A program made the position numbers and the translations under genes. This document shows positions 26,009-35,523 of a DNA stretch of 51,501 bases, piece by piece; positions within the stretch are counted from its first letter, which is position 1, and the number at the start of each line of letters is the position of its first letter. This stretch comes from an uncultured Acidimicrobiaceae bacterium (GTDB lineage Bacteria; Actinomycetota; Acidimicrobiia; Spongiisociales; SHLN01), in assembly GCA_947259275.1 (NCBI GenBank), contig CAMYMH010000024.1, forward strand, positions 1-51,501, written 5' to 3'. The notes below the pieces were generated by a model that made no database searches, was not told the origin of the DNA, and saw only the letters and a list, made by a program, of their open reading frames with translations.

Positions 26009-27205
26009 TCAGCGGGCCACCCGCCCGGTTTCCACCGGTTTCAGCCCGAGCACCACACGGGCCACCGAATCGGTGAACAGGGGGTCGAGAACGCAGATGC
26101 GGCCTTCAGTCACTTCGAGCTTCTTGGCTGATATGAGGGCTTGACCGTCCGGGTCGCTCGCCAGGACGTCCCCAACCGCCCCCGCCGCCACGCCGGACCG
26201 CATCCGGAGGCCAAGGAACACCCGCTCCAGCTCGGCATCCCATCCGGTAATCGATTCGGTTCCGGCCTCGGGACGCCGGCCATCTTCCAACATCTCGAGG
26301 TATGCCTCGAGGCGGCGGACGTTTCGGCGTCGGACACCGGCCCGATGCCCGTGGGCGCCGAGGCCGAACGCCAGGTAGTCGCCCTGCGCCCAGGTGTTGA
26401 GGTTGTAGATGCACTCATGGCCGGGACGGGCGTAGTTTGAAACCTCGTAGTGGCCGAACCCGACTTCGGTCAGCAGTGCACGGGCGAGCTGGTATTTGTC
26501 GGCCTGGTCGTCCGGATCCGGTGCGGGAGCGCCCGCCGCCACCATCCTGGAGAGCTCAGTGCCGCGCTCGACGGTCAAGGCATAGGTGGACACGTGGTCG
26601 GGCTCGAGCGCGATCGCCGACTCGACGGTGTGACGCCAGGACTCGACCGACTCCAGCGGCGAGCCGAAGATGAGATCGAGACTTACCGAGGCGAACCCGG
26701 CCGCCCGGGCCATGCCCACTACCACCCGTGCATCGCCAGCGGTATGGAGCCGACCGAGCTCACCCAGCACCGCGTCATCAAACGACTGCACCCCAAACGA
26801 AACCCGGTTGACACCGGCCGCCACCAGCCCGGCGGCGACCTCAGGGGTCCAGTCCTCCGGGTTCGCCTCCAGCGAGATTTCCGCATCATCCGCCAGCCCA
26901 AACCGGCCTGCGAGGCGTTCAACCACCCCGGCGAGCAAGTCCCGAGACACTCGACTCGGCGTCCCTCCCCCGATAAACACCGAGGCAAGCGACCCGGCGG
27001 ACGGCTCCATCTCGATCTCGGCACCGAGGGCGGCGAAGTACCGGTCGGTCGATTCGTCCTTCCCGGCCACGACCGCGAAGTCACAATACGGGCACACCCG
27101 CGCACAAAACGGAATGTGGACGTAGGCCGCCAGCCGGTCGATGCCGTCATCCTCCCCCGGAGGGGGAGGTGGCCCAGAGGGCCGGAGGGGGCGCTCAACT
27201 AGCAC
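26009..27205 (-). CDS. hemW: HemW-like radical SAM heme chaperone
   Basis: A 398-residue radical-SAM protein of the HemN/HemW family that sits beside lepA/hrcA in many bacteria and is thought to deliver heme. The cluster motif is CARVCPYC (Cys34, 38, 41), preceded by YVHIPFC. FIGGGTPSRV, SLEANPED and NRVSFGVQSFDD follow, and a HemN C-terminal domain contains NTWAQGDYLAFGLGAHGH. It lacks the extra N-terminal cysteine of true coproporphyrinogen oxidases. Its first 20 codons (GTG start; RPLRPSGPPPPPGEDD) are encoded by hairpin repeat copy B, and no other in-frame ATG/GTG/TTG lies between that repeat and the conserved region. Confidence 0.88.
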   Translation of the reverse strand: MLVERPLRPSGPPPPPGEDDGIDRLAAYVHIPFCARVCPYCDFAVVAGKDESTDRYFAALGAEIEMEPSAGSLASVFIGGGTPSRVSRDLLAGVVERLAGRFGLADDAEISLEANPEDWTPEVAAGLVAAGVNRVSFGVQSFDDAVLGELGRLHTAGDARVVVGMARAAGFASVSLDLIFGSPLESVESWRHTVESAIALEPDHVSTYALTVERGTELSRMVAAGAPAPDPDDQADKYQLARALLTEVGFGHYEVSNYARPGHECIYNLNTWAQGDYLAFGLGAHGHRAGVRRRNVRRLEAYLEMLEDGRRPEAGTESITGWDAELERVFLGLRMRSGVAAGAVGDVLASDPDGQALISAKKLEVTEGRICVLDPLFTDSVARVVLGLKPVETGRVAR

Positions 27206-27240
27206 GCCGCCCTCCCTTCGTCCCGTTCCGGGGGGAGAGA
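27151..27240. repeat. Hairpin-array repeat, copy B, overlapping hemW
   Basis: CCTCCCCC-GGA-GGGGGAGG, T, GGCCC-AGA-GGGCC, GGAGGGGGCGC: 42 of 44 bases identical to copy A at 23,701. It then diverges but keeps C/G-rich arms (GCCGCCCTCCC, GGGGGGAGAG). It covers the hemW start and the gap to lepA. Confidence 0.85.
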
Positions 27241-27266
27241 TGGCGGTATCCGGTCGCCGGAGCCCA

Positions 27267-29066
27267 CTAATCCCTATCGATCTTCAACGCGTTGATAAAC
27301 GCGTCGTTCGGCACCTCGACCGAGCCAACCATCTTCATGCGTTTCTTGCCTTCCTTCTGCCGCTCGAGCAGTTTGCGCTTGCGACTGATGTCGCCGCCAT
27401 AGCACTTGGCGGTGACATCCTTGCGTTTGGCCTTGACGGTTTCGCGAGCTATCACCCGACTCCCGATTGCGGCCTGAATGGGGATGTCGAACAGCTGGCG
27501 GGGTATCAGCTCGCGCAACCGGTTGGTCATGGCAGTGCCATAGCTGTAGGCCTTGTCCTTGTGAATGATGGTGGAGAAAGCGTCCACCGGTTGTCCGTTC
27601 AGCAGGATGTCCACCTTGGAGAGCTCTGAGGCCCGGTATCCCACCGGCTCGTAGTCGAGCGAGGCATACCCGCGGGTGCGCGATTTGAGCTGATCGAAGA
27701 AGTCGAACACTATCTCGGCGAGCGGTATCTCATAGTCGATTTCGACCCGTTCCGGCGATAGATAGTTGAGTTCGCCCACCAACCCACGGCGCTCCTGGGC
27801 GAGTTCCATCACGGTTCCCACATACTCAGAAGGAGCCAGCATCATGACCTTCACGTACGGCTCTTCGATGCCTGCCAATTGGTTGGCCGCCGGGAGGTCT
27901 TGCGGACTTCGCACCTCGACTACCTCGCCGGTCACCGTGGTTGCCAGGTAGGCAACGCTCGGGGCCGTCGAAACCAGCTCCAGGTCGTACTCGCGTTCCA
28001 GCCGCTCCCGCACAATCTCCATGTGGAGCAACCCGAGGAAGCCGCATCGGAAGCCGAAACCAAGCGCGGCCGAAGTCTCCGGCTCGTAGCTGAGGGCGGC
28101 GTCGTTGAGACGAAGCTTCTCGAGCGCGTCGCGCAGCCGCTCGAAATCGTCGCCCTCGACGGGAAACAAGCCGGAGAACACCATCGGCTTTGGTTCTAGA
28201 TATCCGGGTAGGGCCTCCGCGGCCGGCCGGTCCTCCCTGGTCACGGTGTCGCCCACCCGTACCAGATCAATGTCCTTGACTCCCGTGATCAGGTACCCGG
28301 ACTCACCGGGACCGAGGGCGGCGACCGGCACGGCCAGCGGGGTGAGGACGCCGACCTCGTCGGCATGCTCCAGCAAGCCACTCGCCATGAACCGGACCGC
28401 ATCGCCCTTGCCGAGCGTCCCGTCCTTGACACGAATGGTGCAGATGACACCGCGGTAGGAGTCGAAGTACGAATCGAAGATCAGTGCCCGCAGCGGGTCG
28501 TCGGCATCCCCCTCCGGGGCCGGCAGACGATGCACGATGGCTTCCAGCAACTCGTCAATGCCGGCTCCCGTCTTGGCGGAGATCTGCAGCACCTCGTCGG
28601 GGTCCCCGCCGATGATCGACGCCACCTCCGCGGCGACCCGCTCCGGCTCTGCTGCCGGCAAGTCGATCTTGTTGATGATGGGGACAATCTCGAGACCGGC
28701 CTCGATGGCCAGGTAGGTGTTGGCCAGCGTCTGCGCCTCGACGCCCTGGGTGGCATCAACCACCAGCAGCGCTCCCTCCACCGCATCGAGCGAACGGGCC
28801 ACTTCGTATGAGAAGTCGACGTGGCCGGGCGTGTCGATGAGGTTGAGCTCATAGATGGCACCGTCGAGCGCCCGGTACGGGATGCGGACCGCCTGGGCCT
28901 TGATCGTGATTCCGCGTTCGCGCTCCAGGTCCATGCTGTCGAGGAGCTGCTCTTTCATGTCCCGCCCCGTGATCGCCCCGGTGCGCTCGAGCAGGCGATC
29001 GGCCAGGGTCGACTTCCCGTGGTCGATGTGGGCGATGATGCTGAAGTTGCGAATGCGGGAAGTCAC
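27267..29066 (-). CDS. lepA: Elongation factor 4 (LepA)
   Basis: A ribosome-bound translational GTPase of 599 residues, the normal length. It has the G1 loop [22 protein letters not shown] (switch I), [12 protein letters not shown] (G3) and NKIDLP (G4), then domain II, EF-G-like domains and the LepA-specific C-terminal domain ([17 protein letters not shown], ending [13 protein letters not shown]). The frame opens 24 codons upstream, but the GTG at 29066 follows an AGGAAA ribosome site and matches the family start ([18 protein letters not shown]). It leads the hemW-hrcA-dnaJ series and is divergent from rpsT. Confidence 0.95.
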   Translation of the reverse strand: MTSRIRNFSIIAHIDHGKSTLADRLLERTGAITGRDMKEQLLDSMDLERERGITIKAQAVRIPYRALDGAIYELNLIDTPGHVDFSYEVARSLDAVEGALLVVDATQGVEAQTLANTYLAIEAGLEIVPIINKIDLPAAEPERVAAEVASIIGGDPDEVLQISAKTGAGIDELLEAIVHRLPAPEGDADDPLRALIFDSYFDSYRGVICTIRVKDGTLGKGDAVRFMASGLLEHADEVGVLTPLAVPVAALGPGESGYLITGVKDIDLVRVGDTVTREDRPAAEALPGYLEPKPMVFSGLFPVEGDDFERLRDALEKLRLNDAALSYEPETSAALGFGFRCGFLGLLHMEIVRERLEREYDLELVSTAPSVAYLATTVTGEVVEVRSPQDLPAANQLAGIEEPYVKVMMLAPSEYVGTVMELAQERRGLVGELNYLSPERVEIDYEIPLAEIVFDFFDQLKSRTRGYASLDYEPVGYRASELSKVDILLNGQPVDAFSTIIHKDKAYSYGTAMTNRLRELIPRQLFDIPIQAAIGSRVIARETVKAKRKDVTAKCYGGDISRKRKLLERQKEGKKRMKMVGSVEVPNDAFINALKIDRD

Positions 29067-29192
29067 ATGGTTTCCTGAGTGGAGTCGGTGATTGTATGTG
29101 CCCCACACAGCCAAGAGCGGTCGCCAGTCACCCGTCACCAGTCATCAGAGCAGACGGTGAACGCTATGCTGTCGCCTTCACGAAGGACACGC

Positions 29193-29462
29193 ATGGCCAA
29201 TATCAAATCCCAAATCAAGCGCAACCGCCAGAACGAGAAGGCTCGCCAGCGCAACAAGACCGTTCGCTCCGAGATCAAGACTCGCTCCAAAGCGGCAATT
29301 GACGCCGCCCGCACAGGTGACACCGACGCAGCTGCGGAAGCGTTGAAGATCGCCCAGGCCCGGATCGACGTGGCAGCCACCCGCGGAGTGCTGCACGCCA
29401 AGACCGCAGCCCGCCGCAAGTCGCAACTGACCAAGCAGGTCAACACCCTCCTCGGCTGGTAG
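29193..29462 (+). CDS. rpsT: 30S ribosomal protein bS20
   Basis: An 89-residue highly basic protein, MANIKSQIKRNRQNEKARQR at the start and a helical bundle ending KSQLTKQVNTLLGW. It binds 16S rRNA in the 30S subunit. The ATG at 29193 follows a GAAGGA ribosome site; 38 upstream codons in frame are not part of the family. It is divergent from lepA, the common rpsT-lepA arrangement, and 7 bases precede greA. Confidence 0.95.
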   Translation: MANIKSQIKRNRQNEKARQRNKTVRSEIKTRSKAAIDAARTGDTDAAAEALKIAQARIDVAATRGVLHAKTAARRKSQLTKQVNTLLGW

Positions 29463-29469
29463 GAAACCA

Positions 29470-29943
29470 ATGTCGGAAGAGACCACCTGGCTGACTCCAG
29501 CCGCGCACAAGAAGCTAATCGAGGAGTTCGAGGAGCTCACGACAACCGGACGCCGGCACATCGAGGAGCGCATCGCCGAAGCCCGCTCCCATGGTGATTT
29601 GCGTGAGAACGCCGACTACGACGCCGCCAAGAACGAACAGGGAATGATGGAGGCGCGCATCCGGCAGCTCAAGCACCTCCTGGAAAACGCCGAGGTCCGC
29701 GAGGCCGCTGACACCGGCCAGGTAGAGGTTGGTTCGATCGTGACCGTCACCAACGGCGACCTCACCCTCGAAGTGCTCGTCGCCACCTCCGAGAACCGGG
29801 TTTCCGGTGTCCAGACCGCCGCCCCCGACGGCCCGCTCGGCAAGGCGATGCTGGGCGCCAAAGTCGGCGAGCAGGTCACCTACGAGGCTCCCGGCGGCCA
29901 GTTCACCTACACCGTGGAGAGCATCCGCCCCTTCGAAGGTTGA
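29470..29943 (+). CDS. greA: Transcription elongation factor GreA
   Basis: A 157-residue factor that rescues backtracked RNA polymerase by stimulating transcript cleavage. The N-terminal coiled-coil carries the acidic tip (RSHGDLRENADYDAAKNEQ) and the C-terminal FKBP-like domain has VGSIVTV, PLGKAMLGAKVGE and YTVESI. An AGGAAA ribosome site precedes the ATG. It is probably co-transcribed with rpsT and ends before a large bidirectional terminator-like hairpin. Confidence 0.95.
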   Translation: MSEETTWLTPAAHKKLIEEFEELTTTGRRHIEERIAEARSHGDLRENADYDAAKNEQGMMEARIRQLKHLLENAEVREAADTGQVEVGSIVTVTNGDLTLEVLVATSENRVSGVQTAAPDGPLGKAMLGAKVGEQVTYEAPGGQFTYTVESIRPFEG

Positions 29944-29973
29944 TTCGGCTCCGTCGAATCAACCGGCCAACCG

Positions 29974-30028
29974 CCAACCGCTGACCGCCCACCGAATCCT
30001 GAGTTGACCGTGGGCGGTGGGCGGTTGG
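29974..30028. terminator. Bidirectional hairpin between greA and holA
   Basis: The outer stem CCAACCGC/GCGGTTGG (8 bp) and inner stem ACCGCCCAC/GTGGGCGGT (9 bp) are separated by a small 2x2 internal loop; the apical loop is about 17 bases. It lies between two convergent genes. There is no strong T-tract. A related palindrome occurs at 39,071-39,137. Confidence 0.6.
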
Positions 30029-30041
30029 GGCAGGTCGACCC

Positions 30042-31040
30042 TCAGGCCGACCTGCGCGCCGCGCTCCCCGAGTACCAGCGACACAATGCGATCGTGAGCC
30101 GTTCCATGGTGAGCTGGTGGGTGTCTTCGGGGGCGCTCTTGAGGTGCTGGTCGGCGCGGCTGATGGCATCGATTGCCCTGCGCAGCTCGCTATCGGAGGT
30201 CCGGCCGCGCGCATTCCACGCCTTCTTGGTCGGATAGTGGTCGGGGGACGTTCCGCTCCACTCGGCAAACGTGGCCAGGTTGGGGGCGGCGGCAGCAATC
30301 GCTCTGCGTTTGAGGTCGTTCTCCAGGTAGGCAAGGAGCACGAGGGGATGGCTGTGTGTCAAGTAATCGGTCAGGCGCCGCAGCGCCTCCCCCACATCGC
30401 CCGCCGACACGGCATCGGCATACAGCCAAACCGGCTCATCGGGGCGGGTCCGGAAACGTTCGATCAACTGGTCGGCCGATGGGATTTCGTCGGCCAGCTC
30501 CAACTGGTCGAGCGCGCCCGACAGCGCCGCCAGGTCCGACCCGAACCGTTGGATCAGGGCGCTCTGCGCCTCAGCGGGGAGCTTGAGCCGGCGCTGCTTC
30601 AACGCTGAGGCCAGCCACTGGCCTGCGTCGCGTTCGCGGAGCTTCTTGACCGTGACCACGTCACCCACCTCTTTCATGGCCCGGGAGAGCGGGGCCGGCA
30701 TCGCTCCGGTAGAAGTGAAAGCCAGCTGCAGGCCGTCGGGCAGGTCGACGAGCAGCTCGGCAATGATCTCCGCTTCAGCCTTGAGCAGGTTCTGGGCATC
30801 CACCACCAGCACCGCCTCTCGACCGCCGAACAGCGACCCGGACTGGAGGGCGGGGACCACCGCCTCGAGGTCGGTCCGCATGGTGCCGCCGGCGTCGTCC
30901 TCGTTGGTGGTTCCCTTGACGGGCACGTCAACACGAACCAGCGAGTCGGCATCCTCCAAATGAGCATGCACCTGATCGAGCATTTCCTGGCGCTCGCCCG
31001 GGCCGGCATCTCGAGGCCCTACGACGGCAAGGATGGACAT
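30042..31040 (-). CDS. holA: DNA polymerase III delta subunit (HolA-like)
   Basis: A 332-residue clamp-loader delta subunit that opens the beta sliding clamp. It begins MSILAVVGPRDAGPGERQEM and keeps the three-domain AAA-like layout: VPALQSGSLFGGREAVLVVDAQ (domain 1), LKQRRLKLPAEAQSALIQRFGSDL (domain 2), and a C-terminal helical collar with HSHPLVLLAYLENDLKR. Walker motifs are absent, as is normal for delta. The start at 31040 is chosen by family length; a much longer frame upstream is a shadow. It lies downstream of the comEA-comEC-kinase genes, the usual comEC-holA neighbourhood. Confidence 0.88.
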   Translation of the reverse strand: MSILAVVGPRDAGPGERQEMLDQVHAHLEDADSLVRVDVPVKGTTNEDDAGGTMRTDLEAVVPALQSGSLFGGREAVLVVDAQNLLKAEAEIIAELLVDLPDGLQLAFTSTGAMPAPLSRAMKEVGDVVTVKKLRERDAGQWLASALKQRRLKLPAEAQSALIQRFGSDLAALSGALDQLELADEIPSADQLIERFRTRPDEPVWLYADAVSAGDVGEALRRLTDYLTHSHPLVLLAYLENDLKRRAIAAAAPNLATFAEWSGTSPDHYPTKKAWNARGRTSDSELRRAIDAISRADQHLKSAPEDTHQLTMERLTIALCRWYSGSAARRSA

Positions 31041-31078
31041 AACCGCGAGGCTACCGCCCTGCTCTCGGCCATCGGCTC

Positions 31079-31924
31079 TCAGCCTGCCAGCCGGGCGAGG
31101 ACATGCTTCAGCCACGCTTCGAGCCTGGCGTTGCTGCGGGCCGATGGATGCCAGTCGGGGAGGAAGTCGACGCAGGTCACGAGGTCCCAATAGGCCTGGT
31201 GAGCAGCGTCGCTGGTCGCTTCCCACTTGACTCTGAATCGGTCGGCGACCGCGGCCTCGAAACCGATCGCCAGGTTGGCGCGACAGTGGGCGGCGTCCAT
31301 GATGATGGGCCCAACCGAGGCCTGGGACCAGTCGACCACCCCGACCACTGCTCCGTTCCACAACAAGTTCCCGGGGTGGTAGTCGCGGTGGATGAAGCCC
31401 TCCGAGAATGGCGGTGGCGGTCCGGCCACGATATCGATGGCGCGCTCCCAAACCTCGGGATTGCTCGACCAGATGGGGGGTCTGGCTTCGAGCGGCTCCA
31501 GATAGCGCCTGAACGGCCGGATCCAATCCGGCGGCTCAACCCCGGCTATCTCGGCCGCGATCTCGACCAGCTGGTCGAGCCAGTCATCGGGGGAAGCCGT
31601 CATCCCGGCAGGCGCTCCGTCTATCCAGGACAGCAGCAGCGAAGGATGCCCCGCCCGCTCTCCATATTCGTCGACCGCCAGGACGCGCGGGACCGGAATC
31701 GAGCCCGACTCGAGCATGTCGAGCACCCTGGCTTCGTATCCCACCACATCCGGCCGCTCCGTGAGCCACCGCCGATTCGTCACCTGTTTGAGAACCGCCC
31801 GCCGCTCCCCCACCTCAACGAGGTGAACCCGTGAGGTAACGCCCCCCGCCAGCGGCGGGCCAAGTCGGGCCTCGGGGCCGAGTTGGGCATGAACCCAGGA
31901 CATCGCGGGCGGGTCGGTGACCAT
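31079..31924 (-). CDS. Aminoglycoside phosphotransferase-family kinase-like protein
   Basis: A 281-residue protein with the APH/choline-kinase fold: LAGGVTSRVHLVEVGERRAVLKQV (nucleotide loop and lysine), LLLSWIDGAPAG, the catalytic loop FIHRDYHPGNLLWNG with the Asp base, and VVDWSQASVGP carrying the metal-binding Asp. The substrate is unknown. In an environmental actinobacterium a housekeeping small-molecule kinase is as likely as antibiotic resistance. It sits 9 bases after comEC and 38 before holA, so it is probably co-transcribed with both. Confidence 0.82.
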   Translation of the reverse strand: MVTDPPAMSWVHAQLGPEARLGPPLAGGVTSRVHLVEVGERRAVLKQVTNRRWLTERPDVVGYEARVLDMLESGSIPVPRVLAVDEYGERAGHPSLLLSWIDGAPAGMTASPDDWLDQLVEIAAEIAGVEPPDWIRPFRRYLEPLEARPPIWSSNPEVWERAIDIVAGPPPPFSEGFIHRDYHPGNLLWNGAVVGVVDWSQASVGPIIMDAAHCRANLAIGFEAAVADRFRVKWEATSDAAHQAYWDLVTCVDFLPDWHPSARSNARLEAWLKHVLARLAG

Positions 31925-31933
31925 CGGCCGATC

Positions 31934-33985
31934 CTACGGTGCCGTCGGCAGCGCCAGCACCACATCGCCTTCCAGATCGGTACGTCGAACGTCAGCACCG
32001 GCCGCGGCGAGAACCCCGAGCACGTCGGGATGAGGGTGGCCGAAGTTGTTGTCACCGACGCTGATGACCGCGGTGGGGGCCACCGAGCCACTCAGCCAGC
32101 GGAGGTCGGTCGTGGCGGCCCCATGGTGGGGCACCTTGAGGATGTCGGCATCAATCACACCCAGCTCTCGCTGGGCGGTCGCTTCGATGTCGCCGGTCAG
32201 CAGAGCCGAGACGAAGCCCGCCTCCACCCGCAGCACGATTGACTCATCGTTGATGTCGGCGAAACGCCGGGCGGGACTCAACACCTCGAGATCGAATGAT
32301 CCGATCTCGGCCGCCCATCCCAACTCGACCCGCTCGACCAGCACACCCTGCGCCACCGCCGCGACCAGCAGAGATTCGTACGGCTCTGACCCTTCCGAGT
32401 GTCCGGGATGCCAGAGACGGGCCACCGGATAGCTACTCAGGACCGATTCGAGTCCCTCGATGTGGTCCAGGTCGCCGTGGGTGGCCACCATCAGGTCGAC
32501 GTGGTCGACGCCGTGGGCTCGAAGCTTGGCGAGCAGCCGGCCGCCATCAGGGCCGCCATCGATGAGAACCGTCTCGCCGGCCGGACCCAGCAGCAGGGTG
32601 GCATCTCCCTGCCCGATATCGAGGAACACCAGTGTGGGGGTGGCCACCCGTCCCACCGGCATGAGACCGGTGGCCATAACCAGGCCGGCTCCCAGCACTA
32701 CAAACGGCCGCAGGGGTCGATAGCGGGCGGCTCCGGCCGCCAGCCCCACCCCGGCCAGACCGGCGGCACCCAGCTGCGGCCAACCGGCCGCCAGATGACT
32801 GATGGCCAGCACGATCCCGGCCAGCCATCCGGCCACCTCAGTCAGCAGGCCCGACCCCGTGACGACTGCAACTCCCCCGGCCGCAGTGGCCAGGGTCACC
32901 ACCGGGGCCGCCACCAGATTGGTGAGCGGCGACAAGAGCGGAACCGTTCCGAAGTGCCCCAGCAGCAGCGGGGCCACCGCCACCTGCGCTCCCATTGTGA
33001 TGCCCAGCGCCTGCCGGGCGGTCCCCCAACCGGCGGCCCGTACCCAACGGCTTCCGGCCAGAACCCCGGCCGTCGCCGCCACGCTCAGCTGAAACCCGGC
33101 ATCACCGGTCAGCTGTCCGGCCACCAGCAGCGAGGTCGTCACTGCCGCCCCCAGCGCAGCCCACGGGGTGAGCGCCAGCCCACCCAGCCGTGCGGCCAGG
33201 ACCAGCCCGGCCATGAACGAGGCCCGGACCACCGAGGGCTCCCAGCGGGTAACGACCAGGAACAAGGCAAGCCCAACCAGCCCAAGCAAGGCCCGGCGTC
33301 GCGGCGACCAGCCGAGCGGACCGGCCGCAATGAACCAGGCGGCGAGGAACAGCGCGACGTTGCTGCCGCTCACCGCCACGAAATGAGACAGGCCGGCAAG
33401 TCGGAGATCCTCGATATCCGACTCGGGGAGGCGCTCAACATCGCCCACCAGGAACCCGGCCAACAGGGCGCCCTCGGCTCCGGCGCCATCGAGAATGGAC
33501 GCCACCCGGCGACGGACGGCATTACCCGCCTTGAATAGCGGGTCTCCAGCTGGGCCCAGCCGCTCGAGCACGGCGCCGTCGACCACTCCGGCATAGGGAT
33601 CGCCACGCAAGAAACCGCTCCGGTCGCGCGCGACACCGGTGGCGACCACGCGCTCTCCCGCCACCGCCTCGGTGGCCTCTCCTAATACCACCGCCAGCCT
33701 CGGGCCGGGCCACGCCTCCCAGCCATCCCGGGCCAAGAGGTGGGTGGGTGCCAGTCGCGCCTTGAGATCAAACCCGTACCGGCGGGGGTCATCGGCCAGA
33801 CGCCCCGCCACGCTGACTCGGCCCCACGGCAGTTCGGCCTCCAGGGTGGCCTGCTCGCGAGCAGACGAGGCGAGGCCGGACACGAGCCCGGCGACAACTA
33901 CCGCCACCACCCACGGTCTCCTCGAACCCACCGCCGGTACGACCAGCGCCACCGACCACCATCCGAGCCCGCGAGCAACCGCCAC
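31934..33985 (-). CDS. comEC: ComEC/Rec2 DNA uptake channel
   Basis: An inner-membrane channel for single-stranded DNA uptake. The N-terminal part has a DUF4131-like region (WGRVSVAGRLADDPRR), and the central competence domain has many membrane segments and SHFVAVSGSNVALFLAAW. The C-terminal metallo-beta-lactamase-like domain shows FLDIGQGDATLL, ATHGDLDHIEG (metal ligands) and KVPHHGAA. The start is uncertain: the first in-frame ATG/GTG/TTG after the comEA stop is the GTG at 33985, but the hydrophobic N-terminus begins earlier, so initiation near 34045 (CTG overlapping the comEA TGA) is possible. Far-upstream codons run through comEA and are not real. Confidence 0.88.
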   Translation of the reverse strand: MAVARGLGWWSVALVVPAVGSRRPWVVAVVVAGLVSGLASSAREQATLEAELPWGRVSVAGRLADDPRRYGFDLKARLAPTHLLARDGWEAWPGPRLAVVLGEATEAVAGERVVATGVARDRSGFLRGDPYAGVVDGAVLERLGPAGDPLFKAGNAVRRRVASILDGAGAEGALLAGFLVGDVERLPESDIEDLRLAGLSHFVAVSGSNVALFLAAWFIAAGPLGWSPRRRALLGLVGLALFLVVTRWEPSVVRASFMAGLVLAARLGGLALTPWAALGAAVTTSLLVAGQLTGDAGFQLSVAATAGVLAGSRWVRAAGWGTARQALGITMGAQVAVAPLLLGHFGTVPLLSPLTNLVAAPVVTLATAAGGVAVVTGSGLLTEVAGWLAGIVLAISHLAAGWPQLGAAGLAGVGLAAGAARYRPLRPFVVLGAGLVMATGLMPVGRVATPTLVFLDIGQGDATLLLGPAGETVLIDGGPDGGRLLAKLRAHGVDHVDLMVATHGDLDHIEGLESVLSSYPVARLWHPGHSEGSEPYESLLVAAVAQGVLVERVELGWAAEIGSFDLEVLSPARRFADINDESIVLRVEAGFVSALLTGDIEATAQRELGVIDADILKVPHHGAATTDLRWLSGSVAPTAVISVGDNNFGHPHPDVLGVLAAAGADVRRTDLEGDVVLALPTAP

Positions 33986-34041
33986 GGCGATCCAGGAGGC
34001 GGCAGCGGCCAGGAGAGCGGCACGCTCGAGGGGCGAGAGCG

Positions 34042-34569
34042 TCAGGGGACCACCACCGCCTCGCGCATCCCCGCCAGCTTCGCCTCTCCGATGCCGGCGA
34101 CGTCGAGCAGGTCTTCCACCGCTTGGAACGGTCCGTGGCTCCGGCGGAACTCGACGATGCGCGCCGCCAACACCGGACCGACCCCGGGAATCGCCTCTAG
34201 ATCGGCGGCAGTGGCGGTGTTCAGATGGACCGGGCCCGGCCCTTGTTGATTCGGCGCCTCGCCGACACCGTGAACCACCACTTGCTGGCCGTCCACCACC
34301 GGCGCAGCCAGGTTGAGGCCGGTCGGGTCGGCGCCGGCGAGCAGGCCGCCGGCGGCCGCCACCGCGTCGGCTATCCGTGAGCCGGCCGCGACCTGCACTA
34401 GGCCGGGGGCCGCCACCTGGCCTGCCACATGAACCGTCACCAGGCCGGAGGGAGCGGCCGAGGTCACTCGCAGCGGAGGCGGCGGTTCTGGCGTACCGCC
34501 AAACCACCAGCCAGCCGCGCCTGCCACCAGCAGCACGGCGGCCGCCACCATCCATTGAACGCGGTCCAA
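34042..34569 (-). CDS. comEA: ComEA DNA receptor for competence
   Basis: A membrane-anchored DNA-binding protein feeding ComEC. It has one N-terminal membrane helix (WMVAAAVLLVAGAAGWWFG), a Pro-rich linker, an SLBB domain (VTVHVAGQVAAPGLVQV, GSRIADAVAAAGG), and tandem helix-hairpin-helix motifs (VHLNTATAADLEAIPGVGPV, LDVAGIGEAKLAGM). The TTG at 34569 is preferred because a GGGAGG ribosome site sits 7 bases upstream. A TTG seven codons earlier has no such site. comEC follows immediately. Confidence 0.9.
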   Translation of the reverse strand: MDRVQWMVAAAVLLVAGAAGWWFGGTPEPPPPLRVTSAAPSGLVTVHVAGQVAAPGLVQVAAGSRIADAVAAAGGLLAGADPTGLNLAAPVVDGQQVVVHGVGEAPNQQGPGPVHLNTATAADLEAIPGVGPVLAARIVEFRRSHGPFQAVEDLLDVAGIGEAKLAGMREAVVVP

Positions 34570-34693
34570 CCGGGACCCTCCCGACGACAACGGAGCACAG
34601 CCGCGCTCCGGTGAAGACTTATATCAGGAGCGGCAGGCTGGGTGAAGACGCTTGCCCGCGGCCATAATCAGGCCACAGCAACCAGGAGGACGA

Positions 34694-35491
34694 GTGGACA
34701 CATATCGAGTCGCCCCCGGCACGACGCTACGACTGGCCGATCTCGACCCGGCCGACACGGTCGGACTCGACAAGGCCTCCGCCAAAGCCGAGACCAAGGA
34801 GCTCAACCGGCGCCTTGAATCGCTCCAGGAGCTGCTGTATGCCGAAGGCAAACACAAGGTGCTCATCGTGCTCCAGGCGATGGATGCCGCCGGCAAAGAC
34901 GGGACCATTCGCCACGTGTTCGACCGGGTGAACCCGCAGGGCGTGAAGGTGGCGTCGTTCAAGAAGCCGACCTCGAAGGAGCTGGCGCACGATTACCTGT
35001 GGCGGGTGCACGAGCACACTCCCGGAACCGGGGAGATCACCATCTTCAATCGCAGCCACTACGAGGATGTGCTCATCGTTCGAGTGCTCGGGCTGGTGCC
35101 GGAGGACCGTTGGATGCGCCGCTACCAGCACATTCGAGCCTTCGAGCAGCTCCTGGTCGACGAGGGCACTACCGTCCTCAAGTTCTTTCTGAACATCAGC
35201 AAGGATGAGCAGCGGGCCCGACTCCAGGCCCGGCTCGACGATCCCAGCAAGCATTGGAAGTTCGATGTCGGCGACCTCGACCAGCGCAAGCTGTGGGACG
35301 ACTACATGGCTGCCTACCAAACGGCTATGTCTGAGACCAGCACCGAGCAAGCCCCCTGGTATGTGATCCCGGCTGAGCACAAGTGGTTTCGGAATCTCGT
35401 GATCTCGCGAATACTCGTTTCGACCCTCGAGGGCCTCAACATGGCGTATCCCGAGCAGACCGAGGATCTCAGCGGGATTGTGGTTACCTAG
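34694..35491 (+). CDS. ppk2: Polyphosphate kinase 2 family protein
   Basis: A 265-residue P-loop kinase that transfers phosphate between polyphosphate and nucleotides. Walker A is DAAGKDGT (64-71), preceded by KVLIVLQAM. The Walker B region is NRSHYEDV (119-126), and the lid module is around RARLQARLDDPSKHWKF. It has a single domain. Whether it works on AMP, ADP or GDP cannot be told. The GTG at 34694 follows a clear AGGAGG site; the frame opens 14 codons earlier without support. It is divergent from comEA and convergent with the CPBP protease. Confidence 0.9.
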   Translation: MDTYRVAPGTTLRLADLDPADTVGLDKASAKAETKELNRRLESLQELLYAEGKHKVLIVLQAMDAAGKDGTIRHVFDRVNPQGVKVASFKKPTSKELAHDYLWRVHEHTPGTGEITIFNRSHYEDVLIVRVLGLVPEDRWMRRYQHIRAFEQLLVDEGTTVLKFFLNISKDEQRARLQARLDDPSKHWKFDVGDLDQRKLWDDYMAAYQTAMSETSTEQAPWYVIPAEHKWFRNLVISRILVSTLEGLNMAYPEQTEDLSGIVVT

Positions 35492-35523
35492 TCGCGAGTC
35501 CCAAGACCCGGGTCTTAGGACTC

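Noticed and set aside
31079..31924. Calling the APH-fold gene an antibiotic resistance gene
   Set aside because: Only the fold is evident. It sits in a comEC-holA housekeeping cluster and nothing points to aminoglycosides.
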